Assembly (NCBI GenBank): GCA_039566865.1
Contig: CM076954.1
Span: 15,090,001-15,154,000, forward strand
Direction: 5' to 3'
Length of the DNA: 64,000 bases
DNA from: Aurelia coerulea
Taxonomy: Eukaryota; Cnidaria; Scyphozoa; Semaeostomeae; Ulmaridae
The position numbers were made by a program, and so were the translations under genes. The notes beneath the pieces were generated by a model. The model ran no database searches. It was not told where the DNA came from and saw only the letters and a program-made list of their open reading frames with translations. This document shows positions 27,701-40,165 of this stretch, piece after piece; the first letter of the stretch is position 1; the number at the start of each line of letters is the position of its first letter.

Positions 27701-30700
27701 TATTGTAAAATTGGCGATGTCATGTTTGATTCATACTGTTATATTTTGACAATTTCCCCTGTCCATATGGCTAATTTGCTTTGTTTCGCCCTGCTATGCT
27801 TGCTCACTCTTCCTTTGACTTCTTTCGTTAGTCCACGTAGCACCAACGCTAGCTATGCTAACATATTCTCTCTTAATACAAAATTTGCGATCTCATGCAT
27901 TGCTTCTGAAAGTTGAATATCTTGCCGCTTTTTCTCCTACTCCTTTTTGACTTTTTGCGCAGTAATTAAGCCTCCTTCTTTCGTTATGTTTGTATTAAAT
28001 TGACGTCACAGCCATGCTGGTATTAAATTTTCAATATGACATGGGTGGTATCAGGTATCTATTCATAACAGAAAATATTTACTGAAAACCTTGTTTATAC
28101 ATGGATGGCTTCGACATAATGAAATATTAATTATTCAGTTCAAATTAGAATTTGAATTTAGAATTGAGTCATATGTGCAAAGAAGTTATCACCTCTCATT
28201 AAGGGTATTATTAAAAAGTCTTTTCATGGTACGATATTAGACAGATTACCGAACTCCCTTATATCCCTGTGATAAACCTAGCTCAACAAGGATTCATAAT
28301 AAAACAGTGAACATTATTACTTCGCCTAGGTCCGTTATGGGCTATCAACTCGCAGAAACGAAACTCAGTAAAACTCCCATTCTGCACTTTGTTAATGATG
28401 AAAATTTGGCATTCATATGTAATGTAAAGACCGACCTCCAATCGCAGTAATTTTGGTCGGCGACCAGCACTTCTAGGACGCATTATCTGTTGTTAGAGAC
28501 CATACACCCTAGGCAAACGCGCTGGTCGCCAATCAAAACAACTGGAGTAGAGGCTGGCCTTAAAGCGCACAAAGTAGTTGAAGGTTGAATCACAAAATGT
28601 AGAATTCATCGAATCTTGCTGCCACAAGTTCTTGTGGCGATGGCCTAAACAGGGTCAAGTTCTTCAAAGTAATATTATGAGTCTCTGTTGATGGAAAGGA
28701 TATCATTCAACAGGGCTCAAAAAAGTTTCCTTCATGGTAGCAAGGTAAGCACATTTGTTTCTTCTTGCATGCTTTCTTCTTCTTTCCCAACATACTGCCC
28801 GATTCTATCCCATTTCCTTACTCTCCTTGTTTCTTTCCCTTCTCTTTCCATCCTTCCTGCATTCTTTCTCCTCTTTTCTTTTGCTTTCTGTTTCTTTTTC
28901 CTTTTCCGGTATTCTTTCCTTGAAAACTTGAGCATTTGAGCTACTTTCCTGGTAGCACCGCTACCACGCTAATTCGTTTTTTAGCCCTGTCAACACCTCG
29001 TCAATTGGGACTCAAAAGGTGGGTCCCCTTTTTCAATATGGTCTAAACTAGTGGGAATTCTCGTACACTCATCAAAATTTCTTTAAAGTTTGATTTAAAC
29101 AGCTTAAACATTGACAAGCAAACTTTTAGTACAAAGAGTGAAGTTATCCTGACCTACTACTTGCAAAATACATACGTTTCAAGCAGTAATCTTCCTCTGT
29201 AGAAACAAAATAGATCCATCGCAGCTACGAGAACTCTAGGCCGTTTTTGTATGCAAGAACAACAACTGTCTAAATAGTGCCTCCTTATTGTTTGAAAACT
29301 AAATTCTAGCAATTTGATTGGTGAATACGGAGCCACTCTACGCGGGCCTAAAGGGGGCCCACTTTTTAAGAGTAATATTATGAGTCCTTATTGACCAAGT
29401 GATATCAGCAGATCAAAGAACGCAGTGAAACAAGGGACGGAAAGTCATAAGTCTAGCCAAGAACATCGCCATTAACTGGTGCTCCTTCCTTGGATGTTTC
29501 TTGTTTTTGTTCATTTTCTTTAAAGAGAAATGAATGGCATTGAAATATCTTAAAGTAATTCCTGGCATTTGTGTAATTGGTAAAAAGATTTAGAGTGCCT
29601 TGTAATTAATTTCAATACCATTATTGCCATCAAATAGTGCTCTCTACTTTGATGTTTCTTGTTTTGGTGTTCATCGTGTATCAAGAGAGAGGAATGGCAT
29701 CACAAATGCTCAAAATAATTCATGGCGTAGAGGGACTTGCACTTCATTTCAATACCACTGTCACTAATTGTTGCTCTCTCCGTTAATGTCTTTTGTCGTC
29801 GTTCATCCAGTTTTATGAGAACTGAATGGCTCAAAGTAATTCTTGGCGTATGAGGGCCTTGTGCTTCATTTCAATACCACTGTCACTAATTGTTGCTCTC
29901 TCCTTGAATGTTGTTTGTTTTCGTTCATCCAGTTTTATGAGAACTGAATGGCTCAAAGTAATTCCTGTTCTATGATTGGAAGTCTGGCGCATAGTAGATT
30001 CAGTGTGCCTTGAAATTGATTTTGATACAATTGCCATCAAATGGTGCTCTCTACTTGAATGTTTCAGCATTGGTTCCGAATTTTGAAAAGGGTTGATGTA
30101 ACATTCAATGACCTATTTCTTTAAATTGATTGGCTTGAAAGAAACTTTAGCTAAATCATTGCGTTTATCTTCTTATTGAAGAATTCAAGAAAGAAATGAG
30201 AGAACATTACTTGAGACAATCGTAATTTCTAAACTAACTGAACTGAAGAAACATAGAATAATTTTAAAGAAAACCATAGTTTATGAATGTCTACATTATG
30301 GTATCAAGTACGAATCTTTCACTCTTCTGGTTTATGATTTAAATTTTTATGATGTTATATCCTCAAATGAGTTGAAATATAAAAGACGCTTCAATTTCAA
30401 AAAGCATTCAAGCTTTCTGAAAAGTCCAACGGTAAAATTAAAGGTTTATAGCTAAGAGTTTCTTTCGAGCAATTCAACTCAATGAAATAGTTGTTATTTT
30501 CTTATTCGTTATACTCAAACGAAGATAACTTTATTTACTGATCACTACCATATTCTTATTACGTTGCGAAAATTAAAAGTCTAACAAAATGTATAAATAT
30601 TACAGTCTAACACAAGGTATAGTAGGCTTAGTCTAGTGAACGCATGTCGGACACAATGTCGAGTACCCTTCTTAACTCTCAACATACCTTTACTTTCAAG

Positions 30701-33700
30701 ATATGGGTTGATGTGGAAGGGGACGGGGTCTGAGATACAAAATTACTATCGAGCTTTGATATGTCTTGCCTCGTGTGAACCTCACATACTACATACTCCC
30801 TTGGGTCACTCTGAAGCAGTACTGCATTATGCCAGCTCTAGGGGGACCTTTCCCCCTCCTAAAGTCTCCGGGGATCAGTAAATTCATATAGAATTTTACA
30901 ACAACCTTTTTTAAAGACTTTGATTATATACTGGATATTGTTTGTTTTTGTTCGTCATATCTCCGGAACAATAAAATTTCAAGCGTTGATTACGGGCACA
31001 GAAGTTGCATGATTGGTAACACAACTCACACTTCTTTTCCATTCATTTCAGTATCCTCAGAATCCGTTGGTGTTGTCTTCTCGTTGTTGTTGTCTCTCTG
31101 TTCGTTGCCTTTCACAATGGAAGTAAACGAATCGAAAATACCTGCAACAATTGCTAGCATCATATTTGTATACCAGGACATAACTTCCGATAAGGCTACA
31201 TTAATGTTGTCCATCTTTATCGTATAATCTCCGTACCCTATTGTGCTGAACTTAACGAAAGCCGTGTACAGTCCTTCGATCCAGGTCCATTTCATCGGAG
31301 ACATTGTCACAGCGGCACCAGCACTCAGAAAGAAAATGGCAATTATTATTAGAATTATGCACGTCTTCAAGTCAGCGTATTTGGATGTTCGGATGCCGAA
31401 AAGATGGCGCTCCACAAATCGAATCAACTTGTTGAGGCGTTCTGACAGCAAAAATCCAATAGCTGTTGTCACTAAAATGTTGACTGGGATGCCAATCATT
31501 CCATAAATGACAACAAAGAATCTGCCACCTTCAGTAATTGGAACAATGTTGCCATAGCCTATGAAAATAAGCAAAGTAGGGTGAGTAAAAATTAGGTTAA
31601 TCGGTTGGAAATGTTCGTTGGAGCAAAACAGAACCATTGTTTTGTCAAATGGAAGGAGCAAAACTTTGGAATTTTCTCCCAAATTATATTCGAGACATCG
31701 AGTCAAGAGGGGGTGTTTGCTGGAAGTCCAGGGATTCGGAACTGGTGAGGTACTGAAAAAATCAGCTTTGGTTCTTTGAGAAAGTTGGACATCAATTTCT
31801 GTCCTTATTTTAAGCGCCCTAGACAAGATACGCTTTTCTTTTTTTGGCGGTATCATTATTTTAGTGACATTATAATACGAATGAAAATGATGACGATGAT
31901 GATGATGATGATGATGACATGTATTGATTCAAAAAGCTTATCTGACGCTCTTCTGGACCATTCTGACTAAATCAGATTCCCTTGCGCTAAAGCTAAAAGT
32001 GGTTTGAAATCTATAAGATATGCAGGTGCAAAATCTTGGAACAGCATTTCGCATGTTATAAAACAAGCTTCAACAGTAATGAGTTTCCGGCATCAACTTA
32101 AGCTCCATTTCTTCGCCACCAACTACCAGTCCTAGAACCTCAAACAACCAGCCAATATTAGCAGTCATACTTAAATTTTGAAATTTTCGACTCAATGGAA
32201 TCTTTATTATCTATCAATCAAACTCCAAAATTTTGTTTTTAACCAAGGGGGTGCTTTCTCCTCGATTAGTTTACCTATTGAGAGAGCTCCTCCTTTAAGA
32301 AATTCCCTGCATGCAAATCCATTATCAAGTTGTTATTTTGTTAGTTTGTATTTCTTTATTGTAAATTGTTGTGGTAGTGTATTGTAATTTATTATTTATT
32401 TGTATGTAGTGGAATTTTAAAAGGAAATGAACTGAACTGAGATGAAGAAGCTACATTACATTTTTATGGAAGAACATATTTAATTCTTTAGCTGAAAACA
32501 TAGCCTACTAAAATTTAGAGAAGAACCATTCGAAAGCCAGCATACTTACCAACAGTTGTGAGAGTTATATGTGTGAAATATCTCCATTTGTACATCGTTT
32601 TCCACGAAATCTTCTTCCTCCATTTCATATCCTGTATTCTCTCACGTCTCTTCCGGATATCATTGGACAATTCTATTACCTTTTCTACACTGCTCACATT
32701 GACTCTCCCATTAAATCCAGATTTTAATAGTCTCTCAAGTGGTTCTGTTATGTTCGTTATTTCAACGTTTTCATCTTCCACCCCCGTTGCTTCTATGAAC
32801 ATTATAATCACAGCACCGACGAATAGCAATATGTAATAAACAAGAAAAACTTTCAAGGCCTTTTTCCAACATCTTTCTGCCATTATGGTTTTGCTTCGTT
32901 TCTGTGCTCTTTATTCGCTGTTTTGTTTGTTAAATAAAGGCAGCTCAAAACTAACCAATCACTTTCTCATTCGTAAATAGAGATGTGGTGTTATATGGAT
33001 CTGCTGGCCTAGACTGGCTTATTCCAACTTCATTTGCACATTTGTTGATTTGTTCTTCGTTTGAGTATGCTTGCATTGGTACTGCTAAGACTAGCTTCTA
33101 TCCATCTGTAACACTAAATAATTCTTTCACTGTTTGCTAGATAGTCTTTGTCTCTCATTGTCTACTAATATCTTTTAATTTCTTTACTGTCTCGCTTCTC
33201 CTTATTCTTTCCTTGATTTCTTAATTCATAGACTTGTCTATTTGCTCACTGTTAAATTGTCAAACATTCTATGCCTTAAAATTTTGTCAAAATTTTGAAG
33301 AAATCTTGCAATATGTATCTCAGTTAGATATATATCAATGTAGTAAATTACTTTGCACTTCTTTGGAATGTGCTTTCAGACAGCTTTGTTCGAACGTGCA
33401 TTCTACTTTGAGTATCTTTGCAATGCCAAGACTAGCATTCGTTCTTGTGTACCATTCGTAACACTAGGCCTCTGCTGTTCACTGGTTGCTAGACAGCAAA
33501 TCTTTCTTTTCAGTATTGCAAGTAAATTTTGAAGCCATTTTTGTTTGCTTGCCTTGCTTCGTTTGATCGTTTCTTTGTTTTCTTAATTCATAAACTTGTG
33601 TATTCCCTCACTTCTGTTTGGATCTGTTTTTCTAGTACTTTATGGCTTGAAATAGCTATTCTCAACAGTTTGAAGAAATATTGCAATATGTATCTTAGTT

Positions 33701-36700
33701 ATATCTGTCTGTATGGTATAATATATGGATCTTGTCAGCTGGACCGCTTTATTCGAACAAGTGATATTTTTGAGTATCGCTGTATTGCCAAGCTAGTGTG
33801 TGTTGAAATGCAATATTCAGTAATACAAGTCTTTCTTGTCACTTATTGATTACTAGCCAATGTTTCTCAAGACCGCAAACAGCTTTCGCTTCCTTCATAG
33901 CCTTCACGTTTTCCTTTACATGACTTTAGTTTATAATCTCGTCCCGTTGGTAACATTTGCAACTGCTTATTGTGGCAATTTTTAATAGAAGTAGCCAAAA
34001 ACCTGCTGTTTTCTTCAATATCTTATTAGATATTGCAACGTATATGTTAGTAATCCTTTTTATCTCAAGAGTTCTTTTGAATGTTGATCTTCAGAGATTT
34101 GGGCGATATCTTTTGCTAGGCAGCTCATTCACAATATGACTGTTCAAAAGAGCGATTGCTGTTTTAAAATGCCTCTCCGCATTGCAGGTTGTAATTTTAA
34201 TTATTAATCAATTTATCTATCAATCAATTAATCGACGTTATTCACGAGTTTGGCGCTGTACTCTCAGCAGGCGTAATCTTCGTCACGGACGCAAAAAGGA
34301 CGAATACAGGCTTTGTTCGCGTGTACGTCCCATCAATTTCAAATCTTGCTTGTGATGTTACCTCTGGTTGCCACTTTAAACATGGGTCGTTTGAGTTATC
34401 GTGACAACCGAAAGTGATTGGTTTGTTACAGTTATACACCATTTCAATATACAGGCTCGTTTTGGAAAATATTCAAAATTCTTTGATACGCAATTTTAGA
34501 GGCCGAATTCGGATTTAGCACTCAAACTTTAGTCTAACTGCAAGTTTTTATGTTTCTATCGGTAGTAATTTTGAATTTATGGCGATGCAAAGTTTGAAAA
34601 CCTGTAAGGGATTTGACCGTGAAAATGACTCAGGGTGTAAAGTTTCACCCTGAACGATATTTCACGATCAAATCCTTTATAAGTTTTTAAACTTTATATC
34701 GTCATAAAATCAACATCACCATCGCCAGCAGTTCAAAAACACGAACATAGACCAAAGTTTGGAAACGAGGCTGCTATATTGAAGAGGTGTATTGCATTGT
34801 AGTCACTCATAGACCAAATATTCTAGGGCTCGGGTTGTAAGGTTGTACTATTCATGCTTGAAAATGGTGTCACACGTTTTTTTTTCTATTTGTTCTAAAT
34901 TAAATCTATCAAATGTAAGTGCATAAATACTGTACCGTTCTTGGTGTAGTAGGAAGACACAAGGTCATCTGTTTTCCACCAAGAGCGGTACTTACTTGTA
35001 ATTTTTCAAATCCACCTTGAAGAAAACATTATAGAAATAAACAAGGAACAAAAAAGACAACATAACATACAAATGGTCTAAAGGTAACTGGCAATTCCAC
35101 ATCAAACCTAACCTACGTGCAGCGTAGCATAGGTTTCAAATCTTTAAAAAAGCTGGTGTAAAATTGAGTGACCTATTTCTTTGAACTGAATGACTGCAAG
35201 GAAACTTTAGCTATTTTGCTATAATTCTACCGTTGGAATTTTCTGAAATCTTCAATATTTTCAGAATTAGAGTGTTTTTCTTCTTTTTCAAGAATTCAAG
35301 AAAAATTTTCAAAAAAACTTAAAACCATCGTAATTTCTAAACCGTTAGACGCAACATGAAGTAATTTCGAAGAAAACGATAGTTTATGAATGCCTACAAA
35401 ATGGTATCAAGCAAAAGTCTGTCACTCATCTGGTTTATGATTTAGAAATTTGATGACGTCACATCCTCAAATGAGTTGAAATGTAAGATACGCTGTAATT
35501 TCCAAAAATATTCAAAATTTCTGAAAAGTCCAACGGTAGAATTATAGATAAGTATCTAAAGTTTCTTTCAAGCCATTCAATCAGATGAAATAGGTCATGG
35601 AATTTTACACCCACCTGTTTGTGCCGAAGTAAAGATGTGGAACCTATGCTGTGCAGCGTCATCAATCCTTGTTGAGGCTGCACGCAGGCTACATCAAACC
35701 ATGAATTTGGGTCTATCATAGAGTTTTATCAGTTTTGCACCATCAAATTGCAACTGGACGGTTCAATGACGACGAAAGTCCAGCTCTTTGAGAACATTTG
35801 GATGGTGTGGTGTCACTTGTCACAATTAGCTTTTAAAACAATGGTTTATCCCGCTCACCTGTGGGGTCGTTTGGGTCTTTGCAATCTTTAGGTGGTCTCC
35901 ATTGGAAAAAATCATTCCAGCTTTAATTCGCGCTCCAGCTTGATGGGAATTAGCTCCTTAAACCAGTGATAAGGTTTTATTCCGGGTAATGCAAGGTAGG
36001 CTAGAGCTTTAGCCTCAGGTAAATGCCTGCCCTTGATATTGTCGTTACACTGATAGTAGCAAACCAAAATTTACAGGCATTTGATCGCAGAGAGGGATGA
36101 GATTCACCTCGGGTAGCTGGACAGAAAACTGCGATGTAAACAGGCCGTGGTTTTGATTTAAAATGCAAAATAGTGTTGGGAATTTTATTTTCCGGTTGTT
36201 AATCGTAAATCAATCTTGTGTTTGTTTGCTCGATTGCTTGATCTTGGAAAATATAGCTATATTTGAATTTTTGCTTAAGTGCAAATTATGCCTTCGATTG
36301 TTTGTGTGAATCTAAAGTTCCCAGTGAAGATTATTATTGTTTGCACAAGTCAAATTTAACCGCGTTAATCGTACATTTTTATTGTATAGGATGAAAACAG
36401 CTTGTTCCTTATTTCTTTTGCATCTAAAATGCTGAATTTTTGCTAATTTCAAATTTAATTATCATTTAAATTACATCAAAAAGGTTGTTACCAATTAGAA
36501 ATTTGCGAGTTTCAAGTAGGTCTACTTCAAATCTTGTTAAAGATTCAGCTTATTAATATTTCATTTCAAGCCCTGGTCTATAACTTTTTTGAATTGAAAT
36601 TTGCCTTTATTCACACTTGTTGAATTGAAATTCGAGGTCTCAACAACTATTAATATCCTTAAAGGGATAAAAACACGCATCGATTAAAAATCTTCGTCAG

Positions 36701-39700
36701 CACTAAAACATTCCAAAGGGATATTAATGTTTTCTTTCAAAGCTTTAAGGCAGTCTATCGCGCATCTGATTGGTTGCAGTAAAATCATTGTCCTTTTCAC
36801 CCAATCGCCTTCACTGGATGGCTCAAGTCTCTTGGGTAACCGGCATGCATTGCAATCGCTTGTTTTATGTTTCGCGGGTGACATGAATTTCTTTCAATTC
36901 AAGTCCAATTTTTAAAGGCAGTCTGTCACGAATCTGATTGGCTGCAATAAAGTGAGAGCTCAGCACAATGGATGTCTTTGTGAATCTGTGCATTTAGAAT
37001 GAAGAGGGACGACCTCTATCCCTTTCTACGGCCGTAGAAAGTCATTAGGATCAGCAGCTATTCAAATTTCTAATTTTGCATTGTCCTTATCACCCAATCA
37101 GAAGCGTAACAGACTGCCTTTAACACATGAAAGGAGTGATGGCAGCCCCTAGAGCTGCCGCGATGTACTTCTGACTTGAGCGACATCACAAAATCATTTT
37201 CATGCTGCATGAAATTACGCCACCTTTTCAACTAGTGCTACAATGCCTGTCGGCTGCCAATAGGCCTAAGAAAACATGTATCCATTATTTGACACAGCGT
37301 TAATTACGCAAAAATATGTTTAGCCAGTGGGCAACCTTGTGTTCACGAATATAAACGTGCTCCTTGGTTGTGCGCAATATTATTTGACGTGGCAGGGTTA
37401 ATCTATGATGCATTGCTTTCATGAACGTGCCTCATACATTCATCATACGAGCACCTAACCATCCCAGCATCTAAACCACATACCAACAAACAGACTCAGG
37501 CAATTCAGTAATAACACGCAATGGTGTATTCAAACTGCGTAAGTTGCCGAAGGATTTGCGTGTCAAGGTGTACCAACAAATTGTGTTTTCACAAATAGAT
37601 TATTTCAAGGCTGTATGCTCTATTGGTAAGAGTACCAGCAACTAAAATTGCTTGTAATCTCTTGTAATGAATACACTGCCGTTCTCCGTTCTTTTCTCGT
37701 TTATCAAAACATCTTATCTGAATTTAGCTCTTTTAAAATCAATGACTGCATTGTAGGAAAGTGCTTCGTTTATGTTAAATCTTGTTGGACGCGCAATGTT
37801 TCCCTGCTATTTGAAAGCAGTTAAAAGCAACAGTTAAGAAATGCTTTGGTGTTATTAGCCCTGATGAGATCTGTTCCTTTCACAATGTTTGCAAGCCACC
37901 CAAAAAGATATTCTGCCTGTCAAATAGCAAATGCAATGGCCTGTGTGTGTGTGCCTGTGTGATATGCGGTGCGTAGCCGGCTACTGTCTTCGCTTTGCAT
38001 GTGTGCATATATTCAAAATGCGTACCTTATTACACCAAATTAGCAGGGGTATTATTTCAACGTGGCAGAAATTTAACCGTATCTGACCTCGGGGGCGGCC
38101 CTTGTATATTTTTGTCTCAATGTCTCCATGGTTACTAATTTGTTATATCGCACACTGTGAAAAGCATACTTTGTATCTCTCTCAATCATGTTTAATGAGT
38201 ACAGTTAAGTCTAAATTATAAATGTATGCATGTTTTGATTTATATGTTTCATTTCTTTATGAAAAGTCAAGTTTCATGACCTTTTAGTAAGCTTTCATTT
38301 ATATGACGTCTTATGACATCATAATAATAATAATCATGCTCTAGCAACAACAACAACATATGTTCTATTAGGTTCAGTAATTTACCCGGCTTTAATCGGC
38401 CATTCCTTCCCGTGGATATGGGAGATTAACAATGAACAAATTTCCCTTGGCTTTCCTTCCTAAATGATGACACTCACATGTCTTCATGTATTTTGTCCTT
38501 TTGGGTGAATGGAATCCCCTTAAATAGGTTATTGATGCCAGGGGGAATACTTGTTCATCCTCCCAAGAGGATAACACGTGTTAAAGCGCACAGAAATCAT
38601 TGCTGGCCAGTGCAAGGCAGAAATGTTAGGGAAATGTGTTCGTGATTTCGGGCACGTTTTCAAGGTTTCTTGGAGAAGCTCTCTCGAGAAAATCCCTCAT
38701 AATTTCAGAACGGAATGGCCGATTTCAGTCCGGTAAATTTTAAAATGGATTTGAACATGTCTACCATTGAATTATATATCTGCCGATATCATCATCTTGA
38801 TATCCAGGGAACCGTGACCTTTCAAATGGAGATTCTTTTTATTGACTCACCCGGTATATTATTGTTTTTCTTATCAAAATTGACACAAACCTTTTGCCTC
38901 CATTGTTTTGAGAACAATTTGGTCCCCTTCTACAAAAGCTTCCCTCGGTACAGCCCTGATCTTTATGCGTGATTCGGCTCTCCTTGTTTATGCTACCTCC
39001 CAGTAGCGAAAAAGCAACAAGTAAATTTATTTATCTGCTGATTACTGGTCCAGTGACGCTGGAGCCATACATTACATTGTTTACAATTATTGTCCTTTAT
39101 TTTGATCAATAATTAATTTCATCGGCATGGTGTGTACCTAAGCAAAGCGCAACGGGCTCGTTCGCACGTGCAGTGATTTAAAAACAGAAGTAAGTAGAAG
39201 ATTTTCTTCAAGAAGAACTATTTTGTTGTGCAGGTGTATCTTAACTTTTATGACTAGGAAGTTGAGTTTCTTTTCTTATTGAAAGTTTCTTATGAAAGAA
39301 TTAAGTGTCAGCTATTCTTCGACTACCGGGTGTCCCAAAAAAGTACTCCAGTTTACAAAATCGCCAAAATAAAATTCGATTATGGCACCTGTCATAAAAA
39401 TTTCTTTTTGATCTCTTTTGTCAATGATCCAAATGTATTTAAAGTGAATAACCTGAGTTAAAAGATGAGATCCCATAGATTTATAAATAGCCTATTGTAT
39501 TTGATAATCCAGCTCGTGGCGAATGAAAGCAATTCTAAAGAAAACAATAGAGGGATTAGGTGTTTATTTGTCCTATTTATAGACAAGAGCTATATATCTC
39601 AGGTCATTCACTTTAAACATGGTGAAACTGTATGAAAGAAGTTCAGATGCAAAAAAGACAAGATATTTAGCACACTGAGGCCTTATTAACTTGCGTCTTA

Positions 39701-40131
39701 ATCAGAGTGTGACTTACAAAACTGTTTCTGCTATCCATCAGCGTTGGACTGGGTGTATGATGCATTATGAAACTTGATATTGTTGATAGATTTAAAGGAA
39801 TTTGACATGGTGTCAATGTATTGTTTGGTGTTGATTCTACTAGCCAATCAAACGATGCATTTGAGACTTATATATGTATATTTGTATATTACTTATTACT
39901 TTTTGTTACTTATTACTTACATAGATATATTTTTGATCCAGATTGGATCCCAAATTTTGAAAGTCTTAAGTTTTCCTTCATCATTTGGTATTTGGTACCA
40001 AGCTACCTTAGATTGTATCTTTTTTGTTTGTTAAAGTAATAATTGTAAATGTCATCCAAAGTAGGGACCAGATGACCTCGTGTCTTTTCTTGCTTACAGT
40101 AACGGGAGTAATCTTTTTTGTGTTTCAGTTG

Positions 40132-40165
<34 letters not shown>

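Noticed and set aside
28732..28935. Lys/Arg/Glu-rich minus-strand ORF
   Set aside because: A translation of the pyrimidine tract; low-complexity artefact.
31559..31856. Extension of K2P-B exon 2 as one long ORF starting at 31856
   Set aside because: The acceptor at 31558 rebuilds the first GYG and joins exon 1 in phase. The upstream codons show no channel homology.
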